A stretch of 64,000 nt of DNA from Eutreptiella sp. 'Long Island Sound 2002' (taxonomy: Eukaryota > Euglenozoa > Euglenophyceae > Eutreptiales > Eutreptiaceae). Positions 20,591 to 32,387 of this stretch are shown in pieces. The stretch is taken from contig OZ038379.1 in NCBI GenBank assembly GCA_964036045.1, positions 81,808,562-81,872,561 of the forward strand. The letters run 5' to 3'. Both the position numbers and the translations under genes were made by a program. A model generated the notes under the pieces. It made no database searches, was not told the origin of the DNA, and worked only from the letters and a program-made list of their open reading frames with translations. How positions within the stretch are numbered: the first letter of the stretch is position 1; every line of letters starts with the position of its first letter.

Positions 20591-20830
20591 GCCATCCAGG
20601 AGGTCGTGGACACCCAACAGGTGGCCTTCAATTCCCATGAGGAAGCGGCCGATGCCTGGCTCGGTGGTGATTCCCCGTGGGTGCGCCGCATTATCGGGAT
20701 CACACCGGCCCCACAAGTGGGGTCACTATACAACGAGGGGATTTGGGACTCCAACGCCGCTGTGTGGCGGGGCAAAGACGTGGTCCGGACCACCGAGTCG
20801 GACCACGCACAGCGGACCCCCTTCTTGTTG
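20591..20830 (+). pseudogene. orfN (copy 2), exon 2
   Basis: In phase with exon 1: AIQEVVDTQQVAFNSHEEAA, then LGGDSPWVRRIIGITPAPQ and VGSLYNEGIWDSNAAVWRG. It matches copy 1 exon 2. After about 20810 the sequence runs directly into transposase-like homology in another frame. The Ser-rich/SAM part of copy 1 is therefore absent, which suggests a deletion or fusion. Confidence 0.55.
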
Positions 20831-21600
20831 GGAACACCAAGGCCGCAGGTTGTTCCGTGGAACCAGTGGTGGTCATTGCCCGGTGCCGTGTTGTCACGTG
20901 CATTCTGCGCTGTTGCATGGCGATGGGCCGCCTGCAAATGACCAACATTGAGCGGTTGGCGGCAGAACGGCTAGCCGGGAGCGATGAGGTGTCCCGTGCG
21001 GCGATTCAGGCGGTATTGCATGAGCATCGCACTTGGTGCCGCCTAGGCAAGGATTTTTCCCCGGATGGTGAAGAGACGTCGCGCCTGTTTGCGGCGTGGC
21101 GCGATGTTGCATTGTTGCTGTCGGTTGGGCCGGAGGAGCCCCTCTATAGGGCTGTGATGGGGATGGCGAAGCTTTTGAAGGACCTGTACCAAACCCATCA
21201 GGTGGGTACGCGTCCCCAATGCCGGGCAGTGGCAGCTGCCTTCCGGGAGCATTGTGCTCCTAGGTCCGTGTCCCATTACCTCCTTTTCCTGGAGGAGGAC
21301 GAGGATCGGGTATAGGACGACATTTGGCCGTTCGGATTGTCAATGTTCTCCAATGACATTGTCGAAAGCCTTCACCGCTTCTTGAAGCAGGCTTTCAATG
21401 AACACAGTGCCCGGGGCAGTGGCCGGCAAACGGCTACTGGGACCGCCAGCTGCGGTCGCTCGCAGGCATCCATTGACTCGGACGCCGACGCCCTGCGGCA
21501 AGTGTTGCAATGGGTTTTCTTGTACTTTCACATTCATCCCCACCAAAATTACGCTGTTCGACATGTGCCTTGTGTTCCCAGGGCTGCACTAGAGACCACC
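20815..21600 (+). pseudogene. Transposase-like protein (copy 2), fragment
   Basis: One frame interrupted only by TAG at 21313-21315. Blocks in order: VVTCILRCCMAMGRLQM, FSPDGEETSRLFAAWRDVAL, CRAVAAAFREHC, YLLFLEEDED, then FSNDIVESLHRFLKQAFNEH and SARG. All match the minus-strand protein at 7324-8448. The NDIVESLHRFLK block resembles the Glu-containing motif of DDE transposases. The N-terminal basic and zinc-finger-like parts of copy 1 are missing. The TAG falls where copy 1 has Leu (EDRDAML versus EDEDRV then TAG). orfB begins just downstream in another phase. Confidence 0.55.
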
Positions 21601-21734
21601 CCCTCTGCACAACCCCCGTTCCTCAGCTCTCTTCTTTCTTCTGCTCCTATCCATGGCCGCGCCCGTCAGCGCAGATATGATGCAAATGATGTTGGCGCTT
21701 CTGACGGCCACCAAGAATATTCAGGTTTGCAAAT

Positions 21735-21915
21735 GGGGTCGGGTTTGGGTTCGGGTGCGGGTTCGGGCTTGGGTGGGGGTTTGGGCTGGTTTGGGCTTGG
21801 GCTTGGGTGTGGGTTTGGGCTTGGGTGTGGGTTTGCGCTTGGGTTTGGGAGGACGGGTCCGCGCCGGGGGGGCAGCCCCCCAAACAGCACCCAAACCCAA
21901 ACCCAAACTCCAACG
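21735..21915. repeat. G-rich (GGGTTY)n tract facing an (AAACCC)n tract
   Basis: About 120 bases of GGGTTTGGGCTTGGGTGTGG-type sequence on the plus strand, followed at 21888-21915 by ACCCAAACCCAAACCCAAAC, which is its complement. The G-rich part has many G3 runs, so G-quadruplex or hairpin formation is plausible. Confidence 0.7.
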
Positions 21916-22574
21916 CCCCCCCAAGCAGGAACCCAAGAGCGCCCCCAAACCACCCCCCCAAAAAAAAGAAGAGGCTCCCGGGGGAGTCCTCCAGCGAGGA
22001 GTCGTCCAGCGACTCCTCAACGGACTCCTCCTCGGGGTCCACCACCGACTCCTCGGTGTTTGAGGAGCCCCAGCCCCGCCCCCCGGCCAAGGAGCCCACC
22101 AAACCCCCTCGCAAGGCTCCCAAGAGAGCCGCCCCCCCCCCCCAACCCCAACCCAAGTCAAAGGCCAAGCCAAAGGCAAGAGGGGGGGGGGTGCAAATAC
22201 AAAGCGGGGGAGCAAGTGTATGTCGTTTTTTTGGACAATGGGGAGTGGGGGATCGAGCAGGGCAAAGAGGCCCTTGCCGCGGGTGGCCCCCCCCGGGGTT
22301 GGGGAGACGTGGATCTCCTTCCCCAAAGACCCCGAACTCTTCGCCATCCCGAGAGCGTCCGTTTGGAAAACCAAGACGCACGCGAAGACGTTCCTCGCCA
22401 AGATGATGGCGGCCGAGGAGGACGACAAGGAGGAGGACGCGGACGCGGACGAGGAGAACGACGGGGACGAGGGCAATGACGGGGACGGGGACGGGGGAGA
22501 CGAAGGGGATGGAACGGGGGCAGGTTTGGGTGCTACCGGGGCTAACCGGGGTGGGGGCGTCGGGGAAGAGGTCG

Positions 22575-22720
22575 AAGGGGTGGAGGGGGAAAGGATGGAG
22601 TTGGAAGGGGTGGAGGGTGAAGGGGTGGTGGGAGAAGGGGTGGAGGGTGAAGGGGTGGTGGGTGAAGGGGTGGAGGGTGAAGGGGTGGTGGTTGAAGGGG
22701 TGGAGGTCCGTGAGGGAGAT
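22575..22720 (+). repeat. 30-bp coding minisatellite
   Basis: GGGGTGGAGGGTGAA and GGGGTGGTGGGTGAA alternate about four to five times, reading VEGEGVVGEG in the orfB (copy 2) frame. The unit is a multiple of three. Confidence 0.8.
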
Positions 22721-22792
22721 GGGGAGGATAGTGGGGTGGGTGACAAGAGTTCGGGGGCGCCCGCCGGGCCCCCGACCGCGCAGGACTTTTAG

Positions 22793-23654
22793 GTGAGGGA
22801 CACACAAAGAGACTAACCCGATGGGCCCCCAAGGGAACCTTACACAACAATGTATGTTACCATTTTACCCTTCCTTGTGCTTTGCTCTTATTGCAGATTG
22901 CTTGTTCCGGCGACGTTCAAATAACTTGTTCCAGCGGTGTTCCAATGGTGTTCTAACAAAAACTGTTTTTGAAAACAAGTTTTTTTCACGTGGCAACGCG
23001 CCGGGCAACAAATATAAGCATACCAACGGGGACCCCCAAGGCTAGCAAACAACATATTTTGCCACCACGTATGGGTAGGCTTGGTAGGGGGGCAAACAAA
23101 TTTCGAACTCATTTTGTTCCGGCCAGATAGCCTAGAACACTGGAACAATTTGGCTGGAACAACATTGGGTTTCAAACACGCACCAAGGGATAGTGAAATG
23201 CCATTGGCAGGTTTGGCTCTGGTGATGCAAGCCATTTACTATGTCACAGGTTAGGCCCAATTTTGTTGGTACTCTGCACTTGTGTCAGGGAGGGACGTTT
23301 TGCTAGGCCCGTTTCATGACCTTACTAGCAGCTTGCACTCGGCATTGCAGTGCAAAGGCCTCTACAAGGATTTGGTTTTTTTTTGAGAAAGTTTGCCTAT
23401 TTCAACCCGCAATAGTCCGCAGAGACGGACATCTGCTTGTCGAGCGTGTGGGATGAGGCGGCACGCACTAAGGGTTACGAGTGAAGGGCACGGATGGGGC
23501 ACAAAACGCACCACGAAACAAGTCCCGCCGGCTGCACCAGAAGCGCTACCCCGCGGACGCGCCTATGGGGTGGTGTGGGGGCAAGATTGGCAGGCACACC
23601 CCTATCCGTTCGTTCGTGCATGGGCTTGCTTGTCAGGGTTCCCGGGAGGTCCCC
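22793..23654. other. Non-coding flank of copy 2 with GTTCC-type repeats
   Basis: GTGAGG after the orfB TAG and CTTATTGCAG near 22897 could bound an intron. TTGTTCCGGCGACGTTCAA, TTGTTCCAGCGGTGTTCC and inverted GGAACA words lie at 22905-22960 and 23115-23165. The rest up to the satellite is without a recognised gene. Confidence 0.5.
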
Positions 23655-26600
23655 GGAAAAGTTTCGAAAGCTACGACTTTTTAGCTGCCCAAGGTGAAAA
23701 GTTGCATTTGCAGGTTTTGTCCTAATCTCTCCGGAGACACCCCCCCCACACACACACACGTAAAACCCAAATAAGGTGAAAAACACATACATGTTGGCTA
23801 AAACATGCTTTACATATCTTGCATGGTCATTCTTTGTGGTCACCATATACAAAAAGGAACTTGGAAAACCTCGACCTTTTAGTTGCGCGGGCTGAAAAGC
23901 TGCATAAGCAGGGTGTGTACCAATCCAATGGGAACCCCCCACGCGCAACCTAGAACCAAAATAAGCTGAAAAACACATGAATACTGCCACAAATCTCTCA
24001 TACCTAGATTTGATTCTCATTTTATGTGCTTAGGGTATCAAAAAAACAAATTTCGAAAGCTTCGTGTTTTTAGGTGCCAAAGGTGATAAGCTGTAGAAGG
24101 AGGTTGTGTACCGATCCTTTGCTAGCAACCCCCCCCCACCACACACACACACGGTATGGCGTCTTGTGGGTTGCGCGCTTCGACAGGCAAGCACACAACC
24201 TTAGCAAAACAAAATCCTCATCAGCGGTGCCAGACGCGCTTTTCAGTCGGGACAACCATGTCCAATAGAGTGTGGACGTCTTGACCAACGTAACGGGCTA
24301 CGGTTCCCTGTGCTGAACAGCGACCTACAAAGAACACAGTGTGAGTTGGCACCGCAGCCAGCCCCCGAAAAAAATTGAGTTCCAAACACTTCTATTTTTC
24401 AGTGGTCCAAGGTGAAGAACCGCATAAGTAGCTTTTCTACCCCGCCTTTGGGAGACCCCCCCCCCAAAACACCCAAAACCCAATTAAGGTGAAAAACACC
24501 AAAACAGTTCGTCAAACATGCTTCACATATTTTGAATGGTCATTTTGGGTGGTCACGATATCAAAAACCTAAGTTTCCAAAACTTCGGCTTTTGAAGTGC
24601 TTAGGGTGACAAAGTGCATAACTAGGTTGTTTACCAATTTCCTGGGAACCCCCCCCCCCCCCCACACACCCAAAACCCAAATATGATGAAAAACACAAAA
24701 ACAGTGGCACAGGCATAACCTCAATAGGTTGGATGGTCATTTTGTGTGATCTGAATGTCCACAAAATAAGTTTGGAAAACTTCCATTTTTGAAATGCCTA
24801 GGGAGACAAAGTGCATAAGTAGGTTGTGTACCAATTCCTTCGTACAGCCCCCCCCCCCCCCCACACCCAAAACACAGCTAAGGGGAAAAACACATAAATA
24901 CCAGCTCAAACATACTTTACATACCTTGCCTGGTCATTTTGTGTCGTGACGATAGCAAAAGAAATAAGTTTTGAAGCTTGGATTTTTGAGCTGCCTAGTG
25001 TGACAAACGGCATAAGTAGGTTGGGTACCCATCTTTTGGGAGACCCCCCCCCCTCCTGCGCCACACCCAATACCCAAAAAAGGTGAAAAAACACATATAT
25101 GCTGACCAAAATGTGCTTTTCCTACGTTGCATGATCATTTTGGGTGGTCACAATATCAACAAAGAATAGTTTAATAATTACTTCGATTTTTTGAGCTCCC
25201 CAGGGTGAAAAGCTGCAAAAGAGGTTGTGTACCAATCCTTTTGGAACCCCCCCCCCTCCCTAACACACAAAGACCTAAACCCCAAAAAAGGTGAAAAACA
25301 CATAAATACCGCCTAAAACCTATTCTACATATATTGTACAGTCATTTTGTGTGGTCACGATATCAAAAAAAAGTTTCGAAAGCTGCGAGTTTTTAGCTGA
25401 CCAAGGTGAAAAGTTGCATTTGTAGGTTTTGTCCTAATCTCTTGGGAGACACCCCCCCCCCCACACACACACACGTAAAACCCAAATAAGGTGAAAAACA
25501 CATACATGTTGGCTAAAACATGCTTTACATATCTTGCATGGTCATTTTTTGTGGTCACCATATACAAAAAGAAACTTCGAAAACCTCGACCTTTTAGTTG
25601 CCCGGGGTCAAAAGCCGCATAAGCAGGGTGTGTACCAATCCCATGGGAACCCCCCATGCGCAACCTAGAGCCAAAATAAGGTGAAAAACACATGAATACT
25701 TCCACAAATCTCCCACACCTAGATTTGATTGTCATTTTATGTGCTTAGGGTATCAAAAAAACAAATTTCGAAAACTTCGTGTTTTTAGGTGCCAAAGGTG
25801 ATAAGCTGTAGAAGGAGGTTGTGTACCAATCCTTTGCGAGCAACCCCCCCGCAACACACATCGTATGGCGTCAGGTGGGTTGCGCGCTTCAACAGGCAAG
25901 CTTAGCAAAACAAAATCCTCATGAGCGTTGCCAGAGGCGCTTTTCAGTCGGGAACACTATGTCCAATAGAGTGTGGACGTCTTGACCAACGTACCGGGCT
26001 ACGGTTCCATTTGCCGAACAGCGACCTACAAAGAACACAGTGTGAGTTGGCACCGCAGTCACCCCCTGAAAAAAACTAAGGTGCGAACACTTCTATTTTT
26101 CGGTGGTCCAAGGTGAAGAACCGCATAAGTAGCTTTTCTACCCCGCCTTTGGGAGACCCTCCCCCCCCCAAAACACCCAAAACCCAATTGAGGTGAAAAA
26201 CAACCGAAATAGCTCGTCAAGCATGCTTTACATATTTTGAATGGTCAATCTGTGTGGTCACGATATCAAAAACTTAAGTTTCCAAAACTTGGGCTTTTGA
26301 ACTGCTTAGGGTGACAAAGTGCATAACTAGGTGGTTTACCAATTCCCTGGGAACCCCCCCCCCCCCCACACACACACCCAAAACCCAAATATGATGAAAA
26401 ACACACAAGCAGTGGCACATACATAACCTCAATAGGTTGGATGGTCATTTTGTGCGATCACAATGTCCAAAAAAATAAGTTTGGAAAACTTCCATTTTTG
26501 AAATGCCTAGGGTGACAAAGTGCATTAGTAGGTTGTGTACCAATTCCTTGGTAGAGCCCCCCCCCCCCCCCCCAGACACCCAAAACCCAAGTAACGTGAA

Positions 26601-29600
26601 AAACACATAAATGCCAGCTGAAACATACTTTACATACCTTGCTTGGTCCTTTTGTGTCGTGACGATAGCAAAAGAAATAAGTTTTGAAGCTTGGATTTTT
26701 GAGCTACCTAGCGTGACAAACGGCATAAGTGGGTTGTGTGCCCATCTTTTGGGAGACCCCCCCCCCTCCCGCGCCACACCCAATACCCAAAAAAGGTGAA
26801 AAAACACATATATGCGGATCAAAATGTGCTTTTCATACGGTGCATGATCATTTTGGCTGGTCACAATATCAACAAAAAATAGTTTAATAATTACTTTGAT
26901 CTTTTGAGCTCCCCAGGGTGAAAAGCTGCAAAAGAGGTTGTGTACCAATCCTTTTGGAACCCCCCTCTCCTCCCTAACACACAAAGACCTAAACCCCAAA
27001 TAAGGTGAAAAACACACAAATACTGCCTAAAACCTATTGTACATATATTGTACAGTCATTTTGTGTGGTCACGATATCAAAAAAAAGTTTTGAAAGCTAC
27101 GACTTTTTAGCTGCCCAAGGTGAAAAGTTGCATTTGCAAGTTTTGTCCTAATCTCTTGGGAGACACCCCCCCTACACACACACACACACGTAAAACCCAA
27201 ATAAGGTGAAAAACACATACATGTTGGCTAAAACATGCTTTACATATCTTGCACGGTCATTCTTTGTGGTCACCATATACAAAAGGAAACTTCGAAAACT
27301 TCGACTCTTTAGTTGCCCGGGCTGAAAAGCTGCATAAGCAGGGTGTGTACCAATCCCATGGGAACCCCCCATGCGCAACCGAGAACCAAAATAAGGTGAA
27401 AAACGCATGTATACTGCCACAAATCTCCCATAGCTAGATTGGATTGTCATTTTATGTGCTTAGGGTATCGAAAAAACAAATTTGGAAAACTTCTTGTTTT
27501 TAGGTGCCAAAGGTGATAAGCTGTAGAAGGAGGTTGTGTACCGATCCTTTGCGAGCAAGCCCCCCCCCCCCCCACCCCACACACACCGTATGGCGTCTTG
27601 TGGGTTGCGCGCTTCGACAAGCAAGCACACAACCTTAGCAAAACAAAATCCTCATCAGCGGTGCCAAAGGCGCTTTTTAGTCGGGACAACTATGTCCAAT
27701 AGACGTCTTGACCAACGTACCGGGCTAGGGTTCCCTTTGCTGAACAGCGACCTACAAAGAACACAGTGTGAGTTGGCACCGCAGTCACCCTCCGAAAAAA
27801 ACTAAGGTGCGAACACTTCTATTTTTCAGTGGTCCAAAATGAAGAACCGCATAAGTAGCTTTTCTAACCCGCCTTTGGGAGACCCCCCCCAAAACACCCA
27901 AAACCCAATTAAGGTGAAAAACACCCAAAACAGTTCGTCAAACATGCTTTACATATTTTGAATGGTCATTTTGTGTGGTCACGATATCAAAAAACTAAGT
28001 TTCCAAAACTTGGGCTTTTGAACTGCTTAGGGTGACAAAGTGCATAACTAGGTGGTTTACCAATTCCTTGGGAACCCCCCCCCCCCCCCACACACACACA
28101 CCCAAAACCCAAATATGATGAAAAACACACAAGCAGTGGCACATACATAACCTCAATAGGTTGGATGGTCATTTTGTGTGATCACAATGTCCTAAAAAAT
28201 AAGTTTGGAAAACTTCCATTTTTGAAATGCCTAGGGTGACAAAGTCCATTAGTAGGTTGTGTACCAATTCCTTGGTAGAGCCCCGCCCCCCCCCCCACCC
28301 CCCAGACACCCAAAACCCAAGTAACGTGAAAAACACATAAATGCCTGCTCAAACATACTTTACATACCTTGCTTGGTCCTTTTGTGTCGTGACGATAGCA
28401 CAAGAAATAAGTTTTGAAGCTTGGATTTTTGAGCTACCTAGCGTGACAAAGGGCATAAGTAGGTTGTGTGCCCATCTTTTGGGAGAGCCCCCCCCCCCCT
28501 CCCGCGCCACACCCAATACCCAAAAAAGGTGAAAAAACACATATATGCGGACCAAAATGTGCTTTTCATACGGTGCATGATCATTTTGGGTGGTCACAAT
28601 ATCAACAAAAAATAGTTTGATAATTACTTTGATGTTTTGAGCTCCCCAGGGTGAAAAGCTGCAAAAGAGGTTGTGTACCAATCCTTTTGGAACCCCCCTC
28701 TCCTCCCTAACACACAAAGACCTAAACCCCAAATAAGGTGAAAAACACATAAATACTGCCTAAAACCTATTGTACATATATTGTACAGTCATTTTGTGTG
28801 GTCGCGATATCAAAAAAAAGTTTTGAAAGCTACGACTTTTTAGCTGCCAAAGGTGAAAAGTTGCATTTGCAAGTTTTGTCCTAATCTCTTGGGAGACACC
28901 CCCCCTACACACACACACACGTAAAACCCAAATAAGGTGAAAAACACATACATGTTGGCTAAAACATGCTTTACATATCTTGCACGGTCATTCTTTGTGG
29001 TCACCATATACAAAAGGAAACTTCGAAAACTTCGACTCTTTAGTTGCCCGGGCTGAAAAGCTGCATAAGCAGGGTGTGTACCAATCCCATGGGAACCCCC
29101 CATGCGCAACCGAGAACCAAAATAAGGTGAAAAACGCATGTATACTGCCACAAATCTCCCATAGCTAGATTGGATTGTCATTTTATGTGCTTAGGGTATC
29201 GAAAAAACAAATTTGGAAAACTTCTTGTTTTTAGGTGCCAAAGGTGATAAGCTGTAGAAGGAGGTTGTGTACCGATCCTTTGCGAGCAAGCCCCCCCCCC
29301 CCCCACCCCACACACACCGTATGGCGTCTTGTGGGTTGCGCGCTTCGACAGGCAAGCACACAACCTTAGCAAAACAAAATTCTCATCAGCGGTGCCAGAG
29401 GCGCTTTTCAGTCTGGAAAACTATGTCCAATACAGTGTGGACGTCTTGACCAAGGTACCGGGCTAGGGTTCCCTTTGCTGAACAGCGACCTACGAAGAAC
29501 ACGGTGTGACTAGGCACCGCAGTCACCCTGCGAAAAAAACTAAGGTGCGAACACTTCTGTTTTTCAGTGGTCCAAGGTGAAGAACCGCATAAGTAGCTTT

Positions 29601-30656
29601 TCTAACCCGCCTTTGGGAGACCCCCCCCAAAACACCCAAAACCCAATTAAGGTGAAAGGCACCGAAACAGTTCGTCAAACATGCTTTACATATTTTGAAT
29701 GGTCATTTTGTGTGGTCACGATATCAAAAAACTAAGTTTCCAAAACTTGGGCTTTTGAACTGCTTAGGGTGACAAAGTGCATAACTAGGTGGTTTACCAA
29801 TTCCTTGGGAACCCCCCCCCCCCCACACACACACACCCAAAACCCAAATATGACGAAAAACACACAAGCAGTGGCACATACATAACCTCAATAGGTTGGA
29901 TGGTCATTTTGTGTGATCACAATGTCCTAAAAAATAAGTTTGGAAAACTTCCATTTTTGAAATGCCTAGGGTGACAATGTCCATTAGTAGGTTGTGTACC
30001 AATTCCTTGGTAGAGCCCCGCCCCCCCCCCCACCCCCCAGACACCCAAAACCCAAGTAACGTGAAAAACACATAAATGCCTGCTCAAACATACTTTACAT
30101 ACCTTGCTTGGTCCTTTTGTGTCGTGACGATAGCACAAGAAATAAGTTTTGAAGCTTGGATTTTTGAGCTACCTAGCGTGACAAAGGGCATAAGTAGGTT
30201 GTGTGCCCATCTTTTGGGAGAGCCCCCCCCCCCTCCCGCGCCACACCCAATACCCAAAAAAGGTGAAAAAACACATATATGCGGACCAAAATGTGCTTTT
30301 CATACGGTGCATGATCATTTTGGGTGGTCACAATATCAACAAAAAATAGTTTAATAATTACTTTGATGTTTTGAGCTCCCCAGGGTGAAAAGCTGCAAAA
30401 GAGGTTGTGTACCAATCCTTTTGGAACCCCCCTCTCCTCCCTAACACACAAAGACCTAAACCCCAAATAAGGTGAAAAACACATAAATACTGCCTAAAAC
30501 CTATTGTACATATATTGTACAGTCATTTTGTGTGGTCGCGATATCAAAAAAAAGTTTTGAAAGCTACGACTTTTTAGCTGCCCAAGGTGAAAAGTTGCAT
30601 TTGCAAGTTTTGTCCTAATCTCTTGGGAGACACCCCCCCTACACACACACACACGT

Positions 30657-32387
30657 AAAACCCAAATAAGGTGAAAAACACATACATGTTGGCTAAAACA
30701 TGCTTTACATATCTTGCACGGTCATTCTTTGTGGTCACCATATACAAAAGGAAACTTCGAAAACTTCGACTCTTTAGTTGCCCGGGCTGAAAAGCTGCAT
30801 AAGCAGGGTGTGTACCAATCCCATGGGAACCCCCCATGCGCAACCGAGAACCAAAATAAGGTGAAAAACGCATGTATACTGCCACAAATCTCCCATAGCT
30901 AGATTGGATTGTCATTTTATGTGCTTAGGGTATCGAAAAAACAAATTTGGAAAACTTCTTGTTTTTAGGTGCCAAAGGTGATAAGCTGTAGAAGGAGGTT
31001 GTGTACCGATCCTTTGCGAGCAAGCCCCCCCCCCCACCCCCCACACACCGTATGGCGTCTTGTGGGTTGCGCGCTTCGACAGGCAAGCACACAACCTTAG
31101 CAAAACAAAATCCTCATCAGCGGTGCCAGAGGCGCTTTTCAGTCTGGAAAACTATGTCCAATACAGTGTGGACGTCTTGACCAAGGTACCGGGCTACGGT
31201 TCCCTTTGCTAAACAGCGACCTACGAAGAACACGGTGTGACTAGGCACCGCAGTCACCCTGCGAAAAAAACTAAGGTGCGAACACTTCTGTTTTTCAGTG
31301 GTCCAAGGTGAAGAACCGCATAAGTAGCTTTTCTAACCCGCCTTTGGGAGACCCCCCCCAAAACACCCAAAACCCAATTAAGGTGAAAAACACCCAAAAC
31401 AGTTCGTCAAACATGCTTTACATATTTTGAATGGTCATTTTGTGTGGTCACGATATCAAAAAACTAAGTTTCCAAAACTTGGGCTTTTGAACTGCTTAGG
31501 GTGACAAAGTGCATAACTAGGTGGTTTACCAATTCCTTGGGAACCCCCCCCCCCCCCACACACACACCCAAAACCCAAATATGATGAAAAACACACAAGC
31601 AGTGGCACATACATAACCTCAATAGGTTGGATGGTCATTTTGTGTGATCACAATGTCCTAAAAAATAAGTTTGGAAAACTTCCATTTTTGAAATGCCTAG
31701 GGTGACAAAGTCCATTAGTAGGTTGTGTACCAATTCCTTGGTAGAGCCCCGCCCCCCCCCCACCCCCCAGACACCCAAAACCCAAGTAACGTGAAAAACA
31801 CATAAATGCCTGCTCAAACATACTTTACATACCTTGCTTGGTCCTTTTGTGTCGTGACGATAGCAAAAGAAATAAGTTTTGAAGCTTGGATTTTTGAGCT
31901 ACCTAGCGTGACAAAGGGCATAAGTAGGTCGTGTGCCCATCTTTTGGGAGAGCCCCCCCCCCCTCCCGCGCCACACCCAATACCCAAAAAAGGTGAAAAA
32001 ACACATATATGCGGACCAAATTGTGCTTTTCATACGGTGCATGATCATTTTGGGTGGTCACAATATCAACAAAAAATAGTTTAATAATTACTTTGATGTT
32101 TTGAGCTCCCCAGGGTGAAAAGCTGCAAAAGAGGTTGTGTACCAATCCTTTTGGAACCCCCCTCTCCTCCCTAACACACAAAGACCTAAACCCCAAAAAA
32201 GTTGAAAAACACATAAATACTGCCTAAAACCTATTGTACATATATTGTACAGTCATTTTGTGTGGTGGCGATATCAAAAAAAAGTTTTGAAAGCTACCAC
32301 TTTTTAGCTGCCCAAGGTGAAAAGTTGCATTTGCAGGTTTTGTCCTAATCTCTTGGGAGACACCCCCCCCCCCCCACACACACACGT
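30657..32387. repeat. Reference higher-order unit: monomers A-B-insert-half-C-D-E-F-G
   Basis: A 30657-30848 (CATGTTGGCTAAAACATGC); B 30849-31048 (CATGTATACTGCCACAAATC); foreign insert 31049-31262; half monomer 31263-31367 (only the 3' half of a monomer); C 31368-31567 (CAGTTCGTCAAACATGC); D 31568-31771 (GCAGTGGCACATACATAACC); E 31772-31976 (GCCTGCTCAAACATAC); F 31977-32186 (ATATGCGGACCAAATTGTGC); G 32187-32387 (TACTGCCTAAAACCTATTG). Each tag lies shortly after the shared GGTGAAAAACACAT. Boundaries are placed at the AAAACCC start and are accurate to a few bases. Confidence 0.85.
31049..31262. repeat. ~214-bp non-satellite insert carried in every unit
   Basis: Sequence from CGTATGGCGTCTTGTGGG to GGCACCGCAGTCACCC, unrelated to the monomers. 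It recurs near 24150, 25862, 27588, 29319, 31049, 32780, 34497, 36222, 37936, 39262, 40974, 42687 and 44400, in shortened form near 46100, and in diverged form near 48158. It sits between B and a half monomer, so it entered a monomer before the array expanded. I cannot identify it. It is not a recognisable tRNA, 5S or U6 sequence. Confidence 0.85.

Larger units (their letters stand above)
21653..22792 (+). pseudogene. orfB (copy 2): Pro/Ser-rich protein with Tudor-like segment, frame-broken
   Basis: ATG at 21653 starts MAAPVSADMMQMMLALLTAT. A G-rich (GGGTTY)n tract follows (21735-21860), possibly an intron since a GTTTGC donor-like site lies at 21726. Then come Pro/Lys-rich sequence, an acidic Ser cluster (SSSEESSSDSSTDSSSGST), a basic linker, and KAGEQVYVVFLDNG, followed after a frame change by ETWISFPKDPELFAIPR. 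The last two correspond to the Tudor-like part of copy 1. An acidic Asp/Glu region and a Gly/Val/Glu repeat tail end in TAG, directly followed by GTGAGG, which looks like a splice donor. The frames change at homopolymers, so it is a pseudogene or sequencing-affected. Confidence 0.45.

Noticed and set aside
22220-22792. Gly/Val/Glu/Asp repeat frames on both strands at 21.6-22.8 kb as independent genes
   Set aside because: Most are products of low-complexity GC-rich repeats. Only the Tudor-like part has support from copy 1.
24440-24460. GGGAGACC words resembling the 3' part of 5S rRNA
   Set aside because: Only an eight-base match that is part of the monomer consensus; no other 5S box is present.
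31049-31262. Satellite insert considered as U6, 5S or tRNA gene
   Set aside because: Short resemblances (GCTTCGACAGG, GGCTACGGTTCCC) do not extend to any complete box structure.
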